This document shows positions 37,001-49,300 of a stretch of DNA of 64,000 nt, one piece after another. A program made the position numbers and the translations under genes. This DNA is from Glycine soja (taxonomy: Eukaryota; Streptophyta; Magnoliopsida; Fabales; Fabaceae), in contig NC_041005.1 of assembly GCF_004193775.1 (NCBI RefSeq), positions 7,008,501 to 7,072,500 of the forward strand. The letters are read 5' to 3'. Each line of letters begins with the position of its first letter. The stretch's first letter is position 1. The notes under the pieces are model-generated. The model made no database searches. It was not told where the DNA came from and worked only from the letters and a program-made list of their open reading frames with translations.

Positions 37001-40000
37001 GTCTCGACAAACTTACACAAGCACATATACCTTGTCAGAAAAAGAAAACTATATATTATATATATGGCTTAAGAAAGAACAGCCACAGCCTCAATAATTG
37101 AAAGCGAAATTACTTTAGGGCAAGAGCCTTTCCATTTTTGTTTGCTTTGTTGGGAAAATCACTACTGTTTCATAGACAGGAATCGTTTGGGGAATGAAAG
37201 AGAATCCCTTCTCCTATTCACGTTGACATATTTGCTACATGCATGACCGACCAACAACAAACAAGGATGAATAATGTTATACGCAGTCTATGATGATTGA
37301 ACGTAATAAGAGTGCAACAGCATGTTTTCTTTGTTCTTGTGGTTGTGGGTTTCCATCTAGCTAATTTCACGCTGTCTACCAATATCCTCAAATAGACAGC
37401 CATGAGCCATTCCCAGCTCTTAACATATAAATTAAGAAAATAGCTAGGTACCTACAAATATAATTTATCAAATTCAATCTCCATACAAACGTAGTTTGTG
37501 TGCATAAAATTGTTACTGTATATAAGCACCTAAATTTGGTTGGGCAAGTGGTTAAGAAAGTATACATGCTTCTTACCCTGACGATTCACCTATGGTGTAA
37601 CATTTAGAATATGTATAAAGAATTTAATAATTTAAATTTCCTGTTCTCATTCCTTGTCATCTTTTTTGTCCCCCACTTCAATCTTGTTAACTAGCTAGGA
37701 TAATGAGTTTCGCGTTACCAATTAATTTAAATTTATTAATCCCCTAACTGCACCTTAACGCCGTTAAGTGGCTGCGTTTGCACCTCTCTATTATATATTC
37801 AACCTCTGTATGTTCTGATTATTAAGTGATTTTTCCAATAATACAAATCCTGCACAACAGTCCTCAATATTCTGTAAAAACTGAGACAATAATGTCTCCC
37901 AAGCTAGACCCCCTTTAATCAACTATATATATCCATTATAACACCAAAATCTATTAAACACTTAGAGAGAAAAAAAAGTAAAAAAAAATATAAATATAAT
38001 AAAATTTATGATGTTATAGGAAAAAAAAAGATTTGAGAAGTGTTAATGGAATGTTTATAATAAAATGATGGTTCATATATTATTATTATTATTTAAGCTA
38101 TGGTCTTTTATTTGGAAGCTAAGACTAATTTTTCAAGTATTAAAATTTATTTAAAGAAATAAAATTTCTTAATAAATATTTTTTATATATACAGACATAA
38201 ATATTTTTTATATATATCTTAATATCCATAACAGAATCATACATAGGCTGCAACCTTGAGAGAATAAAACAATAATAATAATAAAAAACACCACGCAAGC
38301 CGAACATTAACCCATCCTAAACTAAATCTTTACACACTACTGTGAGCTGCAGACTGATCAAATGATCATATTTAGCATTTTTTATAATTTATGTTTTAGT
38401 TGGTTTCATTAAATTAAAGAGGGATATGGGAATGCAACAGAAAAGGGGGACATCAAAATGTGTCTTTAAAAAGAGGATCACCGGAGCGAGATACTTATTA
38501 AACTCAATTAACAATAATGCAAAATTACTTTAACACTACCCATAAAAGAAAAAAAGAAAAATCGTAACGATCATTGCTAAGAGCACTTGTTAGTGCTTTT
38601 GAAAAAAATATTAAAAAGAATCTTTACAATCACCGAGCTTTATAGCTTGCGTGAGGATCAGGGTTGCAATTGTTTAAAAACTGGTGGATCTTTGTCCTTA
38701 CTGTCAATTCTATTTCTCTAGTGAGAACATGACGTATGCGCTGCATTATACCTGCGTCAATTTTGATGGTCACATGTATATGGTTTACCTACTTAATTAG
38801 AGAGATAATTCAATAGAATTAGTCTAATGTTGGAAAGATTTATATAATTTACATAAAATATTAAGTTCAAATCTCGTTACTGCTTCTGTACACCTACTGT
38901 GAGATGAGAGATAGTCACATGTTGGAGACTTGGGTCGGCTATGCATGTGTTGGGAACTTTATTTAAATAACCTTTTTAGGGTTATTTAAATTAAATATAT
39001 TTAAAATATTAATTTGATATAAAATAATATAAGATTATTAATTTTGTAATAATTTTTTAAAAAATTAAATTAAGGATGATTTCTAATATTTGGACAGGTT
39101 AATCCATGAAAATTGAACTCTTAATTATATAATGGTTAATCTTGTAAATATGTAAAGTTATTTCACCATGTCTCAAATTCAAATATAATACGTTTCTTTA
39201 CCAAAAAAATATATAATAAGTATAATGTTACAATAAAAAAAATTGCCATATATTAATGGTAATTAATTCCTCATTAATTATAAGTGTTATTTCCATTAAT
39301 ATAATGTTTGTAATACTTAAATGCATTTGTTTCATCATAAAATTTGTTTTAAATATTAATTAGTGACCTAAAAGCTATCTGTGTGTCACTGTGTTCATAT
39401 TTGATAATAGTTATATAGAAAAAAAAATTATGATTTACATATATATTACCAAAACAAAAAGGTAATAACAATTAATTACAATAAGATGCTTGGTGAATGC
39501 ATGTATGCTTAGATGAAATAAAAAAATATTACTTTTGTACCACCATATATCCAACCAAATCTTAAAAAGTCAAAATAAAAGGGAGAAAGAAACAAGAGAG
39601 TATATTTTGGACCAGTAGCTATTGTTGAAGGATAAGCAAATTGCAAAGACGCAAAGGAAGAGTAATGCTATATAGGGGGAAATTAGTTACCAAGTCATTA
39701 TCAAGGAAAATGCTTCATCATGATGGCTTTACATTTCTCAAAGCTCTTTTGAAGTTTTAACAAGTATACATCAATCAAAGTAGCAATTCTCACTTTCTTT
39801 CCCTGAAGACATCCTTAGTTAGTCCATACACTTATGAGCCATGGAGCCCATTTCTTGTGTTTTTTAGTAACTTATTCGTGAATGTCTACATTGTTACTAC
39901 CTAAAGCGTTAGAATTCATTATGCGTTCTTTATAAAATCTTGAGTTGACATAAATGATACAGATATACTTTATGTAATTTTTTTTTAAAGTAACTGATGT

Positions 40001-40627
40001 TTAACAATATTCAGAATTTTATTAATGTTTTAGTTTTCAAATTATGCACTAATTAATTATTTTCATGTACAATTATTATTCATTTATAATATTTGTTGGA
40101 TTTTGGGGGCGTGCGTGTAGCTAGTTTTGCAGTATTTCTTCCTATATTTTTATAAAATTGGTATTCAAATTTTGTAACGAGGGGTGGCATAAAAACAGGT
40201 ATTTAAAGTCTTGTTAGTTTAAGTTTGTTTTAAATTTTAAAAATTAAAATTAGTTTTTAATTTCCAAATTTTATATTCAAACCACATCAATCACACCCTC
40301 GCTTCAAAAAACAAAAGTTATTTCTATTAAGTTGATGGAATAACAAACATCAATAGTAGCCTTAATGTTGGTCACGAAATGTAATGAGGGTGAGAATGAC
40401 GACAATTAGGATTAAAAATTGATTTAATTTAGTTTAGTTCAACAAGATTAGATAAGAATTGACTATTAAGAAGAAAAAATAAGAATTGATTTAGTTCAAA
40501 ACTTGACTTGAATTTGATATTTTATTTTAACTTAAACTCAATTTAATTTAAGTTTGCAAAAAGCTCTCATTAACTTTGTTGATTTATTGGCTTAGAAAAT
40601 TATAATAATTATATCATATGGAATGTG

Positions 40628-40680
<53 letters not shown>
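40628..40680. repeat. (AT)n microsatellite
   Basis: Uninterrupted AT dinucleotides. Confidence 0.95.
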
Positions 40681-40685
<5 letters not shown>

Positions 40686-41710
40686 AATTTATTTTTTTAT
40701 TTATAGAAATTAAATTCGGGTATTATAAAGTTTATAATAATTGACACGTAATATTTAATCAATTAAAATTTACTCTTATAATATATAAAATCACTTCGTG
40801 AATCAAAACGAATAGAAGTATACATAACTTAGGTTTGATTTACTTATTTAATAACTTCAATTTTTAGCTCAAATTCATTATCAATCCTAACAATAATGAT
40901 ATAAAATAGTGGTCATTAGTGAGAATGATAACAATGACAACTCTATTTAAAACTAGATCAATTGAATAAATGATATTTTATTCAAGTACATTTAGGATTG
41001 AAAATCATATTTGAAAAGAAAAATCCAAAACTCACACCTAGCTCAAACTAGACCTTGATTATTTGTACATTCTGGAAATATCGAAACTATCGGCAAATAT
41101 TGACAATGTAGGAAGTGATAGTTATTCTCACGATCGTGGGTATGTTTAACTCGCCTTTAAATATAGAAAATAATTATTCATTTTTAAAAAAGTAAAAATA
41201 TTGATAAAAAGGCATTATTTTTCTAAAATAAAATGAGCCAATTACACACTAAAATTGATTGTGTCTCACTTATCAAAGCTTAGGAGTAACCAATGAAAAA
41301 ATAGTTAGAAATAAATTAATTCAATACTAGAAGCTAAATTTGTGAATATTATATTTGTTTAAATCGTTATAAGAAATACACTAATTAAATAATGATATTA
41401 TACATATTTAATTATTCAAGCAAAAATTGTTATATAGTTGAATTTTTTATTTTTGTAATAATTAATCTAAAATAATATTTAAAATATTTTCTATAGATAA
41501 TGAAAAAATCTTTATGCAAATAGTATATCAAAATTAAATTTATAATTTACATATATTTTTTCGTCTAAGACTACATTTATCTTTTGTGAATGATAATCTT
41601 ACTCGTTCATGACAAGGTTTTTACTATTTAATTTAATTGTATACTCAAAATTTGAATTCAATCAATAAAATTAATCAATCTAATATAATTCCATGTTAAT
41701 TTATTTACGC

Positions 41711-41717
<7 letters not shown>

Positions 41718-41774
<57 letters not shown>
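41718..41774. repeat. (AT)n microsatellite
   Basis: Uninterrupted AT dinucleotides. Confidence 0.95.
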
Positions 41775-41777
<3 letters not shown>

Positions 41778-43172
41778 TCATATATTCAAACCTTACTTAT
41801 TAACATATAAAGTGAATTTCATCTAGAAGATATATTTGATAAAAATGATTACAGTACTTATTATCATATTAATAATATTATTGTCATTCTTATTTGATTA
41901 AATTAATATAATTTGTAGGTTATTATTTAATTTTAAAAAGTAATAGTTTGAATATAATAATAATAATAATAACTCTTTTTAAAATTATAGTTTTATTCAG
42001 ACCTGGTTTTGAATATTCAATAATAATTGCGTAAAAGGAAAAAAAAATAAACAAACCATTATAGATATATTAGAATCCAATCAAGCTAAAAAGTTTTGTA
42101 CTTTGTATTCATCTCAATTTTTTATTTCTCTCTTTGTCATGCATGATTTATTATAAAAGTGTTTTTTTGTGCAAGTTTATTATATAAGTTTAGCGTGTAA
42201 ATAGGATGGCTCTTCTTTTATTTGAACTTGTTATTTGGGGCAGAGCCTCAAAAACCAAAAATCAATATTTTGCTTTCCATCATCTCTAAGACAGACGCCA
42301 GAGGAACAGTTGAATGTGTCGGCTAATCATTGGAGCTGAAAAATGGTTCGCATACGGCATAAAGAAAATGAAAGAGAAGTGAAATTGTACTTATGCAACT
42401 TAAACAATAATTTCCTTTGTAACAATGATTAAGGTTTCATATACGTACACAGATCATATATGATAAACATAACAAGAATCCTGCGTCACTATCTTTTGAC
42501 GCTCTATTTTTAATAATTTTATATGACGGACTAAAATTTGTTAAAATATTTTAAATTTATAATAATAAAATATAGTATTATTTTAAACTAATGATAATTT
42601 CTTTTAAAAAATCTATTACAAATTAAATTAGAGATACGAAAGAAATATGTAACTAAGAAAATTAAGTATGTTAAAGATAAAAGGAGGGTTGTTAATTAGA
42701 AACAACTGAGATAAATTATATAAGGAATTTGTTAGAAATATTTATAAAACTTTTACTTTGTTAAATATATTTGACTGTGGCATATTCTTACATGTATTTC
42801 ATCATATTGTTATGAATATGTATCAACTGATGGTGACGGGTAAGTTTTTAGTTATATACTTTTCTTTGATTTTTTGTTTGTTATGCTTTTTTTTAATCTG
42901 ATTAATTTTGTGTCCACTTATAGTGTCATAAATAAAGAGATAACCATGGGTGTAGTTATTTTGTCATGAAACATACGTTAAATATCATCCATGCAAGCAT
43001 TGTTGATCGATCGATCAATCCTTTGAGATAGATTTCTTTCTCATATCTTAACTTTTGAATCATGTGTTATACTTTTCGAATCATGTTTGTGAAATTGTAG
43101 ATATTTGACAATTTAGATTCCTTCGATCTATTGCGGAAATTAATTTGGTGAAGAATCGTTTGGCAAGTTCAT

Positions 43173-43346
43173 AACAACCATCACCTCCTTAGTAAAATCT
43201 ATCATACATTTAGTTTGATTTATAACTTAATTTGTCTATGATAGTGTAAGATATGTAAATGAAACAACTATCACCTCCTAGATAAAATGTATCATACATT
43301 TATTTTGATTTTTTACTTAGGCTATATAGTGTAAGATATCTAAATG
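43173..43346 (+). repeat. Two-copy tandem repeat of 90 bp
   Basis: Copy 1 starts AACAACCATCACCTCC at 43173 and copy 2 AACAACTATCACCTCC at 43263. Both continue through TATCATACATTTA, TTTGATTT and AGTGTAAGATAT before diverging. Confidence 0.85.
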
Positions 43347-45055
43347 TTAGTGTGTGAGTTCAATAACTGGATTTATTATTATTTAAAAGTAGTTTTTTGT
43401 GGATTGGTTCTATCAAATTGATCGTGAACGTGTATATACAAAGAGTAAATTATATTTAATCCGTCCTAATTAAAGTTTCGTAAAATTATATGCACAATTT
43501 TTTCCTGTTATTTTTAACATTTACCGTATAATTAATAGTCTCTCTTATTAAGGAGCACAATGTAATATTTTTAAATAATTAAGAAAATTATTAGTGTAAA
43601 AATAGATAAAATTGAATAGTTAATTTGTGTAATTTCTTGAAACTAGAAATAATTAGTGAATGAATTGTTTTTTTTTATCGTTTTATTGTATTTCTTCCCA
43701 TATTAATCATGTAACCTAGTTTTTATTTAAAAACTATAAGACACTTTCTTTTATTACATTAACTATAAGACTGTGGTATAAGAAAACAACTAGTTGTGAT
43801 AATGTCTGGAGAGATAGATCGGTCAATCTAAGGTTTTGTTGTCTGCGTGATGGAAACTAAAAGCCTATGCCCAACATCAAGAAATGGACACCCTATCAAT
43901 TTCCTTCGATGAAAACGAAAGCCTTTCATTATCAATTTAATCTTTAAATTATTTTAAATAATTCATTTTGATTCTTAAAATTTTTTTTAAAAAATATATT
44001 TTTCTTTTAAATTTTTAAAAATAAATCAATTTAATCTTAAATTTTTAAAAGGTTTAATTTACTTATAAAAATTTTAAAACTAAACTAATTTAATACTTAA
44101 ATTCTTAAAAATAAATCAATTTGATTATCAAATTTTTAAGAATTTAACGAATAAATTAAATCATTTAAAATAATTTAAAAATTAAATTAATTTATTTTTA
44201 AAAGCTTAAAGATTAAATTAAACCTTTAAAAAAATTAAAACTAAGTTAAATTATTTAAAATAATTTAAAAATTAAATTAATAATTAAGTCAAAACTAGAT
44301 AACGAATAGTAGTGTGCAAGAAGAAATTGGCATCGGGTCACAGTCTTTGTCTCTGTGGCCACATTTCACTTTGATAGCGACTGTCGGCATCCTCCTAAAG
44401 CAACACATGTTTCTCATCAACCCACTAAGCCGGTTACCCGTACAATTTAATAGCCTGGTTACCTGGAAAAAGGGCAGAAAATAAGAGAATGAAAAAAGGA
44501 TTATAGAAAAAAAAAATTATATATATATATATATATATAATTGAGCTAATCTGAAGAGATAAAGTAATTGCCTGAAAGTTTAATGACGCATTTTTAATAC
44601 ATGCTTATCGTTTATTTAAATTTATTAAAGTTTTTGAAATGATAGTAGATATTATTTTTTATTGATGAATATCAAATATAACTTCATAAATGTTTATATT
44701 AACTGAATAATAAAGAATAGATTAAAAATGTATTAAAAAGTCTACTTCTAATGTTCTTTGCCTCAATCAAGCATATTTTCAATTATAACATTTAATGTAT
44801 TAAAACACTATTGGAGGAAGAATCTTAAGTACTAACTAGGGGGAGTCACTAAAGTCAAAGGAAAGTTGAAAAAGTATCCCGAGTTTATTTGGTTAATCTT
44901 CACATATCTGCTTCTATAACCATATTCTTTAAATATATATTACAGCATGTACTTATTAACATTAAGAAACAAATAAACTCATGATCGTTTATTAAAAGTT
45001 AATTGAAATTTTAGTGTATTAAATGTAGCCAACATTGTTGCCTCAAATTATGTTA
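43347..45055. other. AT-rich intergenic region with degenerate TTTAAATT-type repeats
   Basis: Between about 43930 and 44290 the words AATCAATTTAAT, TTAAATTATTTAAAAT and their inversions recur many times, giving a low-complexity patch. No gene is supported. Confidence 0.5.
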
Positions 45056-45060
45056 TTAAA
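45056..45060. repeat. Target-site duplication, left copy (TTAAA)
   Basis: TTAAA precedes the LTR start TGTTAGAAATTCC. The same five bases follow the element at 49114-49118. Confidence 0.9.
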
Positions 45061-45725
45061 TGTTAGAAATTCCTCCATAATTAAAGTTGATTCACATTTA
45101 AGTAAACATCTAAATTTAAATATATGGGAAATTGAAAAGCACATTCTAATATATGCATAAGAAGTTATTGAGCACTTTCCAAGGGTTTAAAATTAGTTCC
45201 TTTGACCTTGAGACTGACACACTCCACTTAAAAAATTGAATATTAGAGTTATAAGGAGCTTTGTGAATGTAGCTCATTTATTGGCATCCACCACTCACTC
45301 TTAAAGGAAGTCACACCCCTCTCCTATAAATAGGTAGACTTGTAAAAAGTTGGAGCATCTCCCATCCCATCCAAAGAGAAACAAAGCAAGAGTGAGAGTG
45401 AGAAAAAGAGTTATTATATTTTTCTGAGAGAAAAAGAGTTCTAATTTCCACCACACTTGGTGAGAGTTGAGAGGAATTGTAAATCATCCTTGTTGGGTGA
45501 GGTTGAGATGTATTCTCTTGTACTGAGAGTCATTATAATCCTACTTTTAAATAGTGGAGATATTTATTGGCTTGGTTCCGTGGTTTTTACCTTTCACATT
45601 GAAAGGGTTTTCCACGTTAAAAATTCTCGATGTCATTTTTCTATTCTTTATTCTTGTTTTTTCGTTTCTGCTAAGTGCCTAGGTTGAGTCTACAAAAAAG
45701 GAAATAGTGCTGGTGTTTTCCAACA
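45061..45725 (+). repeat. 5' LTR of the plus-strand copia element
   Basis: It starts TGTTAGAAATTCC and ends TTTTCCAACA, 665 bp. The second part, from GTTGGAGCATCT at 45349, is closely repeated at 48739-49113. Confidence 0.93.
45322..45335 (+). promoter_or_regulatory. LTR TATA box
   Basis: TCCTATAAATAGGT is a strong plant TATA-box match in the LTR, so transcription would start near 45355. The deleted 3' LTR lacks this part. Confidence 0.75.
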
Positions 45726-45726
45726 G

Positions 45727-45738
45727 TGGTATCAGAGC
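45727..45738 (+). other. Primer binding site for initiator tRNA-Met
   Basis: TGGTATCAGAGC, one base after the LTR end, is the canonical copia primer site complementary to the 3' end of plant initiator tRNA-Met. Confidence 0.95.
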
Positions 45739-45779
45739 TCGCCTAGTTCGAAGGGAGCTATTATCCTGTGTAATTCAAG

Positions 45780-46769
45780 ATGGAAGGAGTTGTCACTCAT
45801 GATGGAGATATGTTCAAGCTAACCGTAGAAAATTATTTCAATTGGAAGCCGATGATGGAAGACCATCTGTACTGCAAAGATTTGCACGAGCCAATCACCT
45901 ACGAGAATAAGCCGGAGGAGAAGAAGGACAATGAATGGGAGCTCCTTAATCAAAAGGTTGTAGCTATGATTCATAAGTATATTGACCGAAGCTTGTTCGA
46001 GCATATATCAACTTATACCAATGTGTACGAGTTATGGACAAAGATTGAATCTTTGATTCAAAAGAAGATGCTAAGGAATAAAGCTCATCTTGTTATATGC
46101 TTGGTCAAGCTGAAGTATATGGACGATCAGAACATGATTGAACATCTAAACACCTTCAAAGGTATTGTTAATCAATTAAAGAAGGTAGATATGAATATAG
46201 ATGATGAATTACAAACTCTTCTACTCCTCATTTCTTTTCCTAAAAGTTGGGACATATTGGTTGTCACTCTCAACAACTCTGCACCAGATGGAAAGCTTAG
46301 CATGGATAATGTCATAGATAGTTTACTAAATGAAGAGTCCAGACGAAAGGAGAAAGGCTTGAGGTGTCACTTCGAAGCAAATGTTGTTGAAAATAGAGGG
46401 AGGAGCGAGCACTGTGGTAAAGGATGCCATAGGAAATCACGAGGAAGATCCAAGTCTTGCCCTAAAGGCTTGAGTTGCTACTATTGCGGAAAGTCGAGCC
46501 ATAAGAAGTATGAGTGCAAATTCTTGAAGAGTGATCAGAAGGCTGGAACAATCCATGCTAATCAAATTGACCCAAAGAAGAAGAATGAAGATAAAACCAC
46601 TACTGCTGTGGCATCAGACGATGATAATGTTTTTCTTATCGATAATGAAAATTATTTAAATATTGCATATGATGATTGTATATGGATAATCGACTCTGGA
46701 GCCTATTTCCATGCTACTCCTCATGAAGGATTTTTTTGTCATATCAAAAAGGGGATTTTGGTATGGTGA
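45780..46769 (+). pseudogene. Ty1-copia gag with zinc knuckle and protease start
   Basis: An open frame of 329 codons from MEGVVTHDGD. It has FKLTVENYFNWKPMMEDHL (copia gag), a helical middle part with NTFKGIVNQLKKVDMNIDDE and LLISFPKSWD (UBN2-type), then a basic stretch and the zinc knuckle CYYCGKSSHKKYEC (CX2CX4HX4C). It ends in CIWIIDSGAYFHATP, the protease active site D-S-G-A. The frame then breaks near 46740; the next frame (46736-46933) continues the protease. Gag itself looks complete. Confidence 0.9.
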
Positions 46770-46933
46770 AGATGGGCAACCATGTCACAAGCAAGATTGT
46801 TGGCATAGGAGAGGTGACTTTGATGACTAAAAATGGAAGCAAGGTTGTGTTGAAGGAAGCAAGACATGTGCCTAAGATGCGTTTAAACTTTATCTCAACA
46901 AGAAACTTTGATGAAGTTGGGATGATAAACTAG
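46736..46933 (+). pseudogene. Ty1-copia protease C-terminal part, frameshifted
   Basis: It reads DFGMVKMGNHVTSKIVGIG, then VLKEARHVPKMRLNFIST, matching the usual 'V.MGN......GIG.V......G....L..VRHVP....NLIS' pattern downstream of copia DSGA. It is in another frame than gag and ends in a TAG at 46931. Confidence 0.85.
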
Positions 46934-47800
46934 TTTGGTGCCAGCAGATGGAAGCTTAGTAGAGGAAGCATGGTCATTGCTCGAGGTAAGAAGGAAGGCT
47001 CCTTGTACATCATGCAGGGAAAAATATGCAAATGGGAGATAAATGTTGCTCAAGATACAACCAAAGAATTATGGCACAACCACTTGAATCCTGCGAAGAT
47101 TGTCTTGCAGGTAAATAGCGCATAGTGTCTTTTCAAAGATCGGATGAGGCCAGAAGGAGAAAACAAATCCTGGATCTTGTCCACTCAGATGTTTTCTCAA
47201 CGTCTGAAAAATCCCTTGGTGGTGCCTAATACTATGTTACCTTCATTCATGATCACTCAAGAAAGGTATGGGTGTATCCGTTGAAGACGAAAGATAAAGT
47301 TGTTCAAATTTTCAAGGAGTTTCATGCCTCAGTAGAACAGGAGACTGGAAGAAAGCTCAAATGCTTGATATTAGACAATGGTGGAGAATATAGACTGCAA
47401 GGCTCATGGGATACGACATGACAAGGTACCTCCCAAAACTCCTCAATTGAATGGATTAGCTAAAAGGATGAATAAAACAATTGTAGAGATATTCAGACGT
47501 ATGTTTTCCCATTCAAAACTCCCCAAGACATTCTGGGGTGAAGCAGTAAAGACTGCAGTTGATTTGATCAATTTGTCTCCTTCAAGACCTTTAAATGGAG
47601 AGATACCAGAAGAAATTTTGTTTGGAAAGAAATCCTCCTATGGTCACTTGAGAGTCTTCGGGTGCAAGGCTTTTGTCCATATTCCAAAATATGAAGGAGC
47701 AAAGCTTGATGCTAAGGCGAAGGAGTGCATATACCTTGGTTCACCAAGAGATGAACTTGGATTCAGATTATGGGATCCTATATATAAGAAGATTGTTTGA
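46934..47800 (+). pseudogene. Ty1-copia integrase, broken
   Basis: Pieces in several frames: ELWHNHLNPAKI (HHCC zinc start, with the cysteine half mostly missing), ILDLVHSDVF (first catalytic Asp), CLILDNGGEY (second), then in a longer frame from 47378 TPQLNGLAKRMNKTIVEIFR (catalytic Glu), FWGEAVKTAVDLINLSPSRP and GHLRVFGCKAFVHIPK. Stops near 47110, 47230 and 47420 and a short deletion after NGGEY destroy the protein. Confidence 0.85.
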
Positions 47801-48738
47801 AGTAGAGATGTAGTGTTATTTAAAGATCAGACAATACATGATATCTAACGATTTAAGAAGTCATAGCCCATAGTGAGAAACTCAAGGGGAGAGACTCTTC
47901 TAAAAGAAGCAGAACCCACTCAGATGATAGAAACCAATCAGACAGAGCAACCTCCTTAGATAAAACACCATGACCAGATGGAGCATCCAACTCAGATGAT
48001 GGAAGAATCAACAATGGAGACTGTCCAGACGAAAGATGAATCCCAAGTGAGCCGATCAACAAGAGTTAGACAACCATCAAAGAGGTATTTCTCTGATGAA
48101 TATGTCAATCTCACTGATGATGGGGAACCTCAGAGTTTCCAGGAGGCCATTGAGGTAAATGATAAGGAGAAATGGATGCAAGCCATGAAAGAGAAATGTA
48201 GTCCCTGATTGAAAATCAAACATATGATCTAGTGGAGTTACCAAAAGGAAGGAAAACATTAAGAAACAAGTGGGTGTTCAAACTCAAAAATGAAGATAAC
48301 AACTCAAACTCAAGGTATAAAACTCGCATTGTGATGAAAGGATGTAACCAGAAGAAAGACATAGATTTTGAAGAAATCTTCTCATCGGTGGTGAAGATGA
48401 CATCCATTAGAGCAATTCTTGGTCTAGCTACAAAACAAGACTTGGAGGTTGAGCAGCTTGATGTCAAAACGGAATTCTTACATGGAGACTTAGAGGAAGA
48501 AATTTATATGGAGCAACTAGAAGGTTTTGTAGAACTAGAGAAAGAACACTTAGTGTGTCGCCTGAAGAAAAGTCTCTATGGTTTAAAACAAGCTCCAAGA
48601 TAATGGTATAAGAAATTTGATCTCTTTATGGCCCAACATGATTTCAGAAAGACCTCCGCAGACCACTATGTGTTTGTGAAGAACTACAAGAATGGTGATT
48701 CCATCATACTCTTATTGTATGTTGATGATATGTTGATT
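47801..48738 (+). pseudogene. Ty1-copia reverse transcriptase, truncated
   Basis: A linker with STRVRQPSKRYFSDEYVNLT is followed by FQEAIEVNDKEKWMQAMKEK. In a new frame LRNKWVFKLKNEDN, QLDVKTEFLHGDLEEEIYME (first catalytic Asp) and LKKSLYGLKQAPR appear. A TAA at 48601 follows, then WYKKFDLFMAQHDF and ILLLYVDDMLIVGT, the YVDD active site. The protein ends there because RT runs straight into LTR sequence. The thumb, RNase H and pol tail are absent. Confidence 0.9.
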
Positions 48739-49113
48739 GTTGGAACATCTCATCCAAAGAGAAGCAAAATAAGAATAAGAGTGAGAAAAAATAGTTCTTG
48801 TATTCTTCTTTGAGAGAAAGAGAGTTTTAGTTTCCACCACACTTTGTGAGAGTTGAGAGAAATTGTAAACCATCCTTGTTGGATGAGGTTGAGAGGTGTT
48901 CTCTTGTACTCTGAGAGTTATTGTAATCCTACTTTTAAATAGTGGAGATATTTAATGGCTTGATCTCGTGATTTTTACTTTTCACATTAAAAGAGTTTTT
49001 TACCTTAAAAATTCTTGGTATTATTTTTCTACTCTCTATTCTTGTTTTTTCGTTCCACTTAAGTGCCTATTTTGAGTCTATAGAGAGAAAAATAGTGTTG
49101 GTGTTTCCCAACA
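48739..49113 (+). repeat. 3' LTR, 5'-truncated
   Basis: It matches 45349-45725 of the 5' LTR, from GTTGGAACATCTC to CCAACA. The U3 part including the TATA box is missing. Confidence 0.92.
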
Positions 49114-49118
49114 TTAAA
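49114..49118. repeat. Target-site duplication, right copy (TTAAA)
   Basis: TTAAA follows the LTR end CCCAACA and matches 45056-45060. Confidence 0.9.
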
Positions 49119-49129
49119 TACATTCAGTC

Positions 49130-49300
49130 ATTGATTAGATTTATATAAAACTATTGTTTGTCATTGATTAGATTATTATAAAATTATTTTAAAAATCCAC
49201 AATTTTTAAAAATTATTGTTTGTCATTGATTAGATTTATACAAAATTATTTTAAAAATCCACAATTTTTGTTTGTCATTGATTAGATTTATATATAAAAG
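49130..49300 (+). repeat. Irregular four-copy tandem repeat
   Basis: ATTGATTAGATT starts at about 49130, 49163, 49225 and 49277, with TTGTTTGTC before the last three. Copies 2 and 3 share AAAATTATTTTAAAAATCCA. It lies just outside the copia target duplication. Confidence 0.85.

Larger units (their letters stand above)
34016..43172. other. AT-rich gene desert
   Basis: I found no frame with family resemblance in either direction. The longest open frames are about 60 codons and look random. Microsatellites interrupt it at 40628 and 41718. Confidence 0.5.
45061..49113 (+). mobile_element. Ty1-copia retrotransposon, 4053 bp, non-functional
   Basis: The element has TG...CA borders, a perfect TTAAA target duplication, a 5' LTR (45061-45725), a tRNA-Met primer site, gag with zinc knuckle, protease, integrase and RT in Ty1-copia order, and a 5'-truncated 3' LTR. 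Stops and frameshifts interrupt the polyprotein. RNase H, polypurine tract and the first ~288 bp of the 3' LTR are missing because of an internal deletion. Confidence 0.93.

Noticed and set aside
45457..45687. 76-codon + frame near the copia element
   Set aside because: It lies entirely within the 5' LTR, upstream of the primer site.
45727..45738. tRNA gene fragment
   Set aside because: Only the 12-base primer site complementary to tRNA-Met is present, without a cloverleaf.
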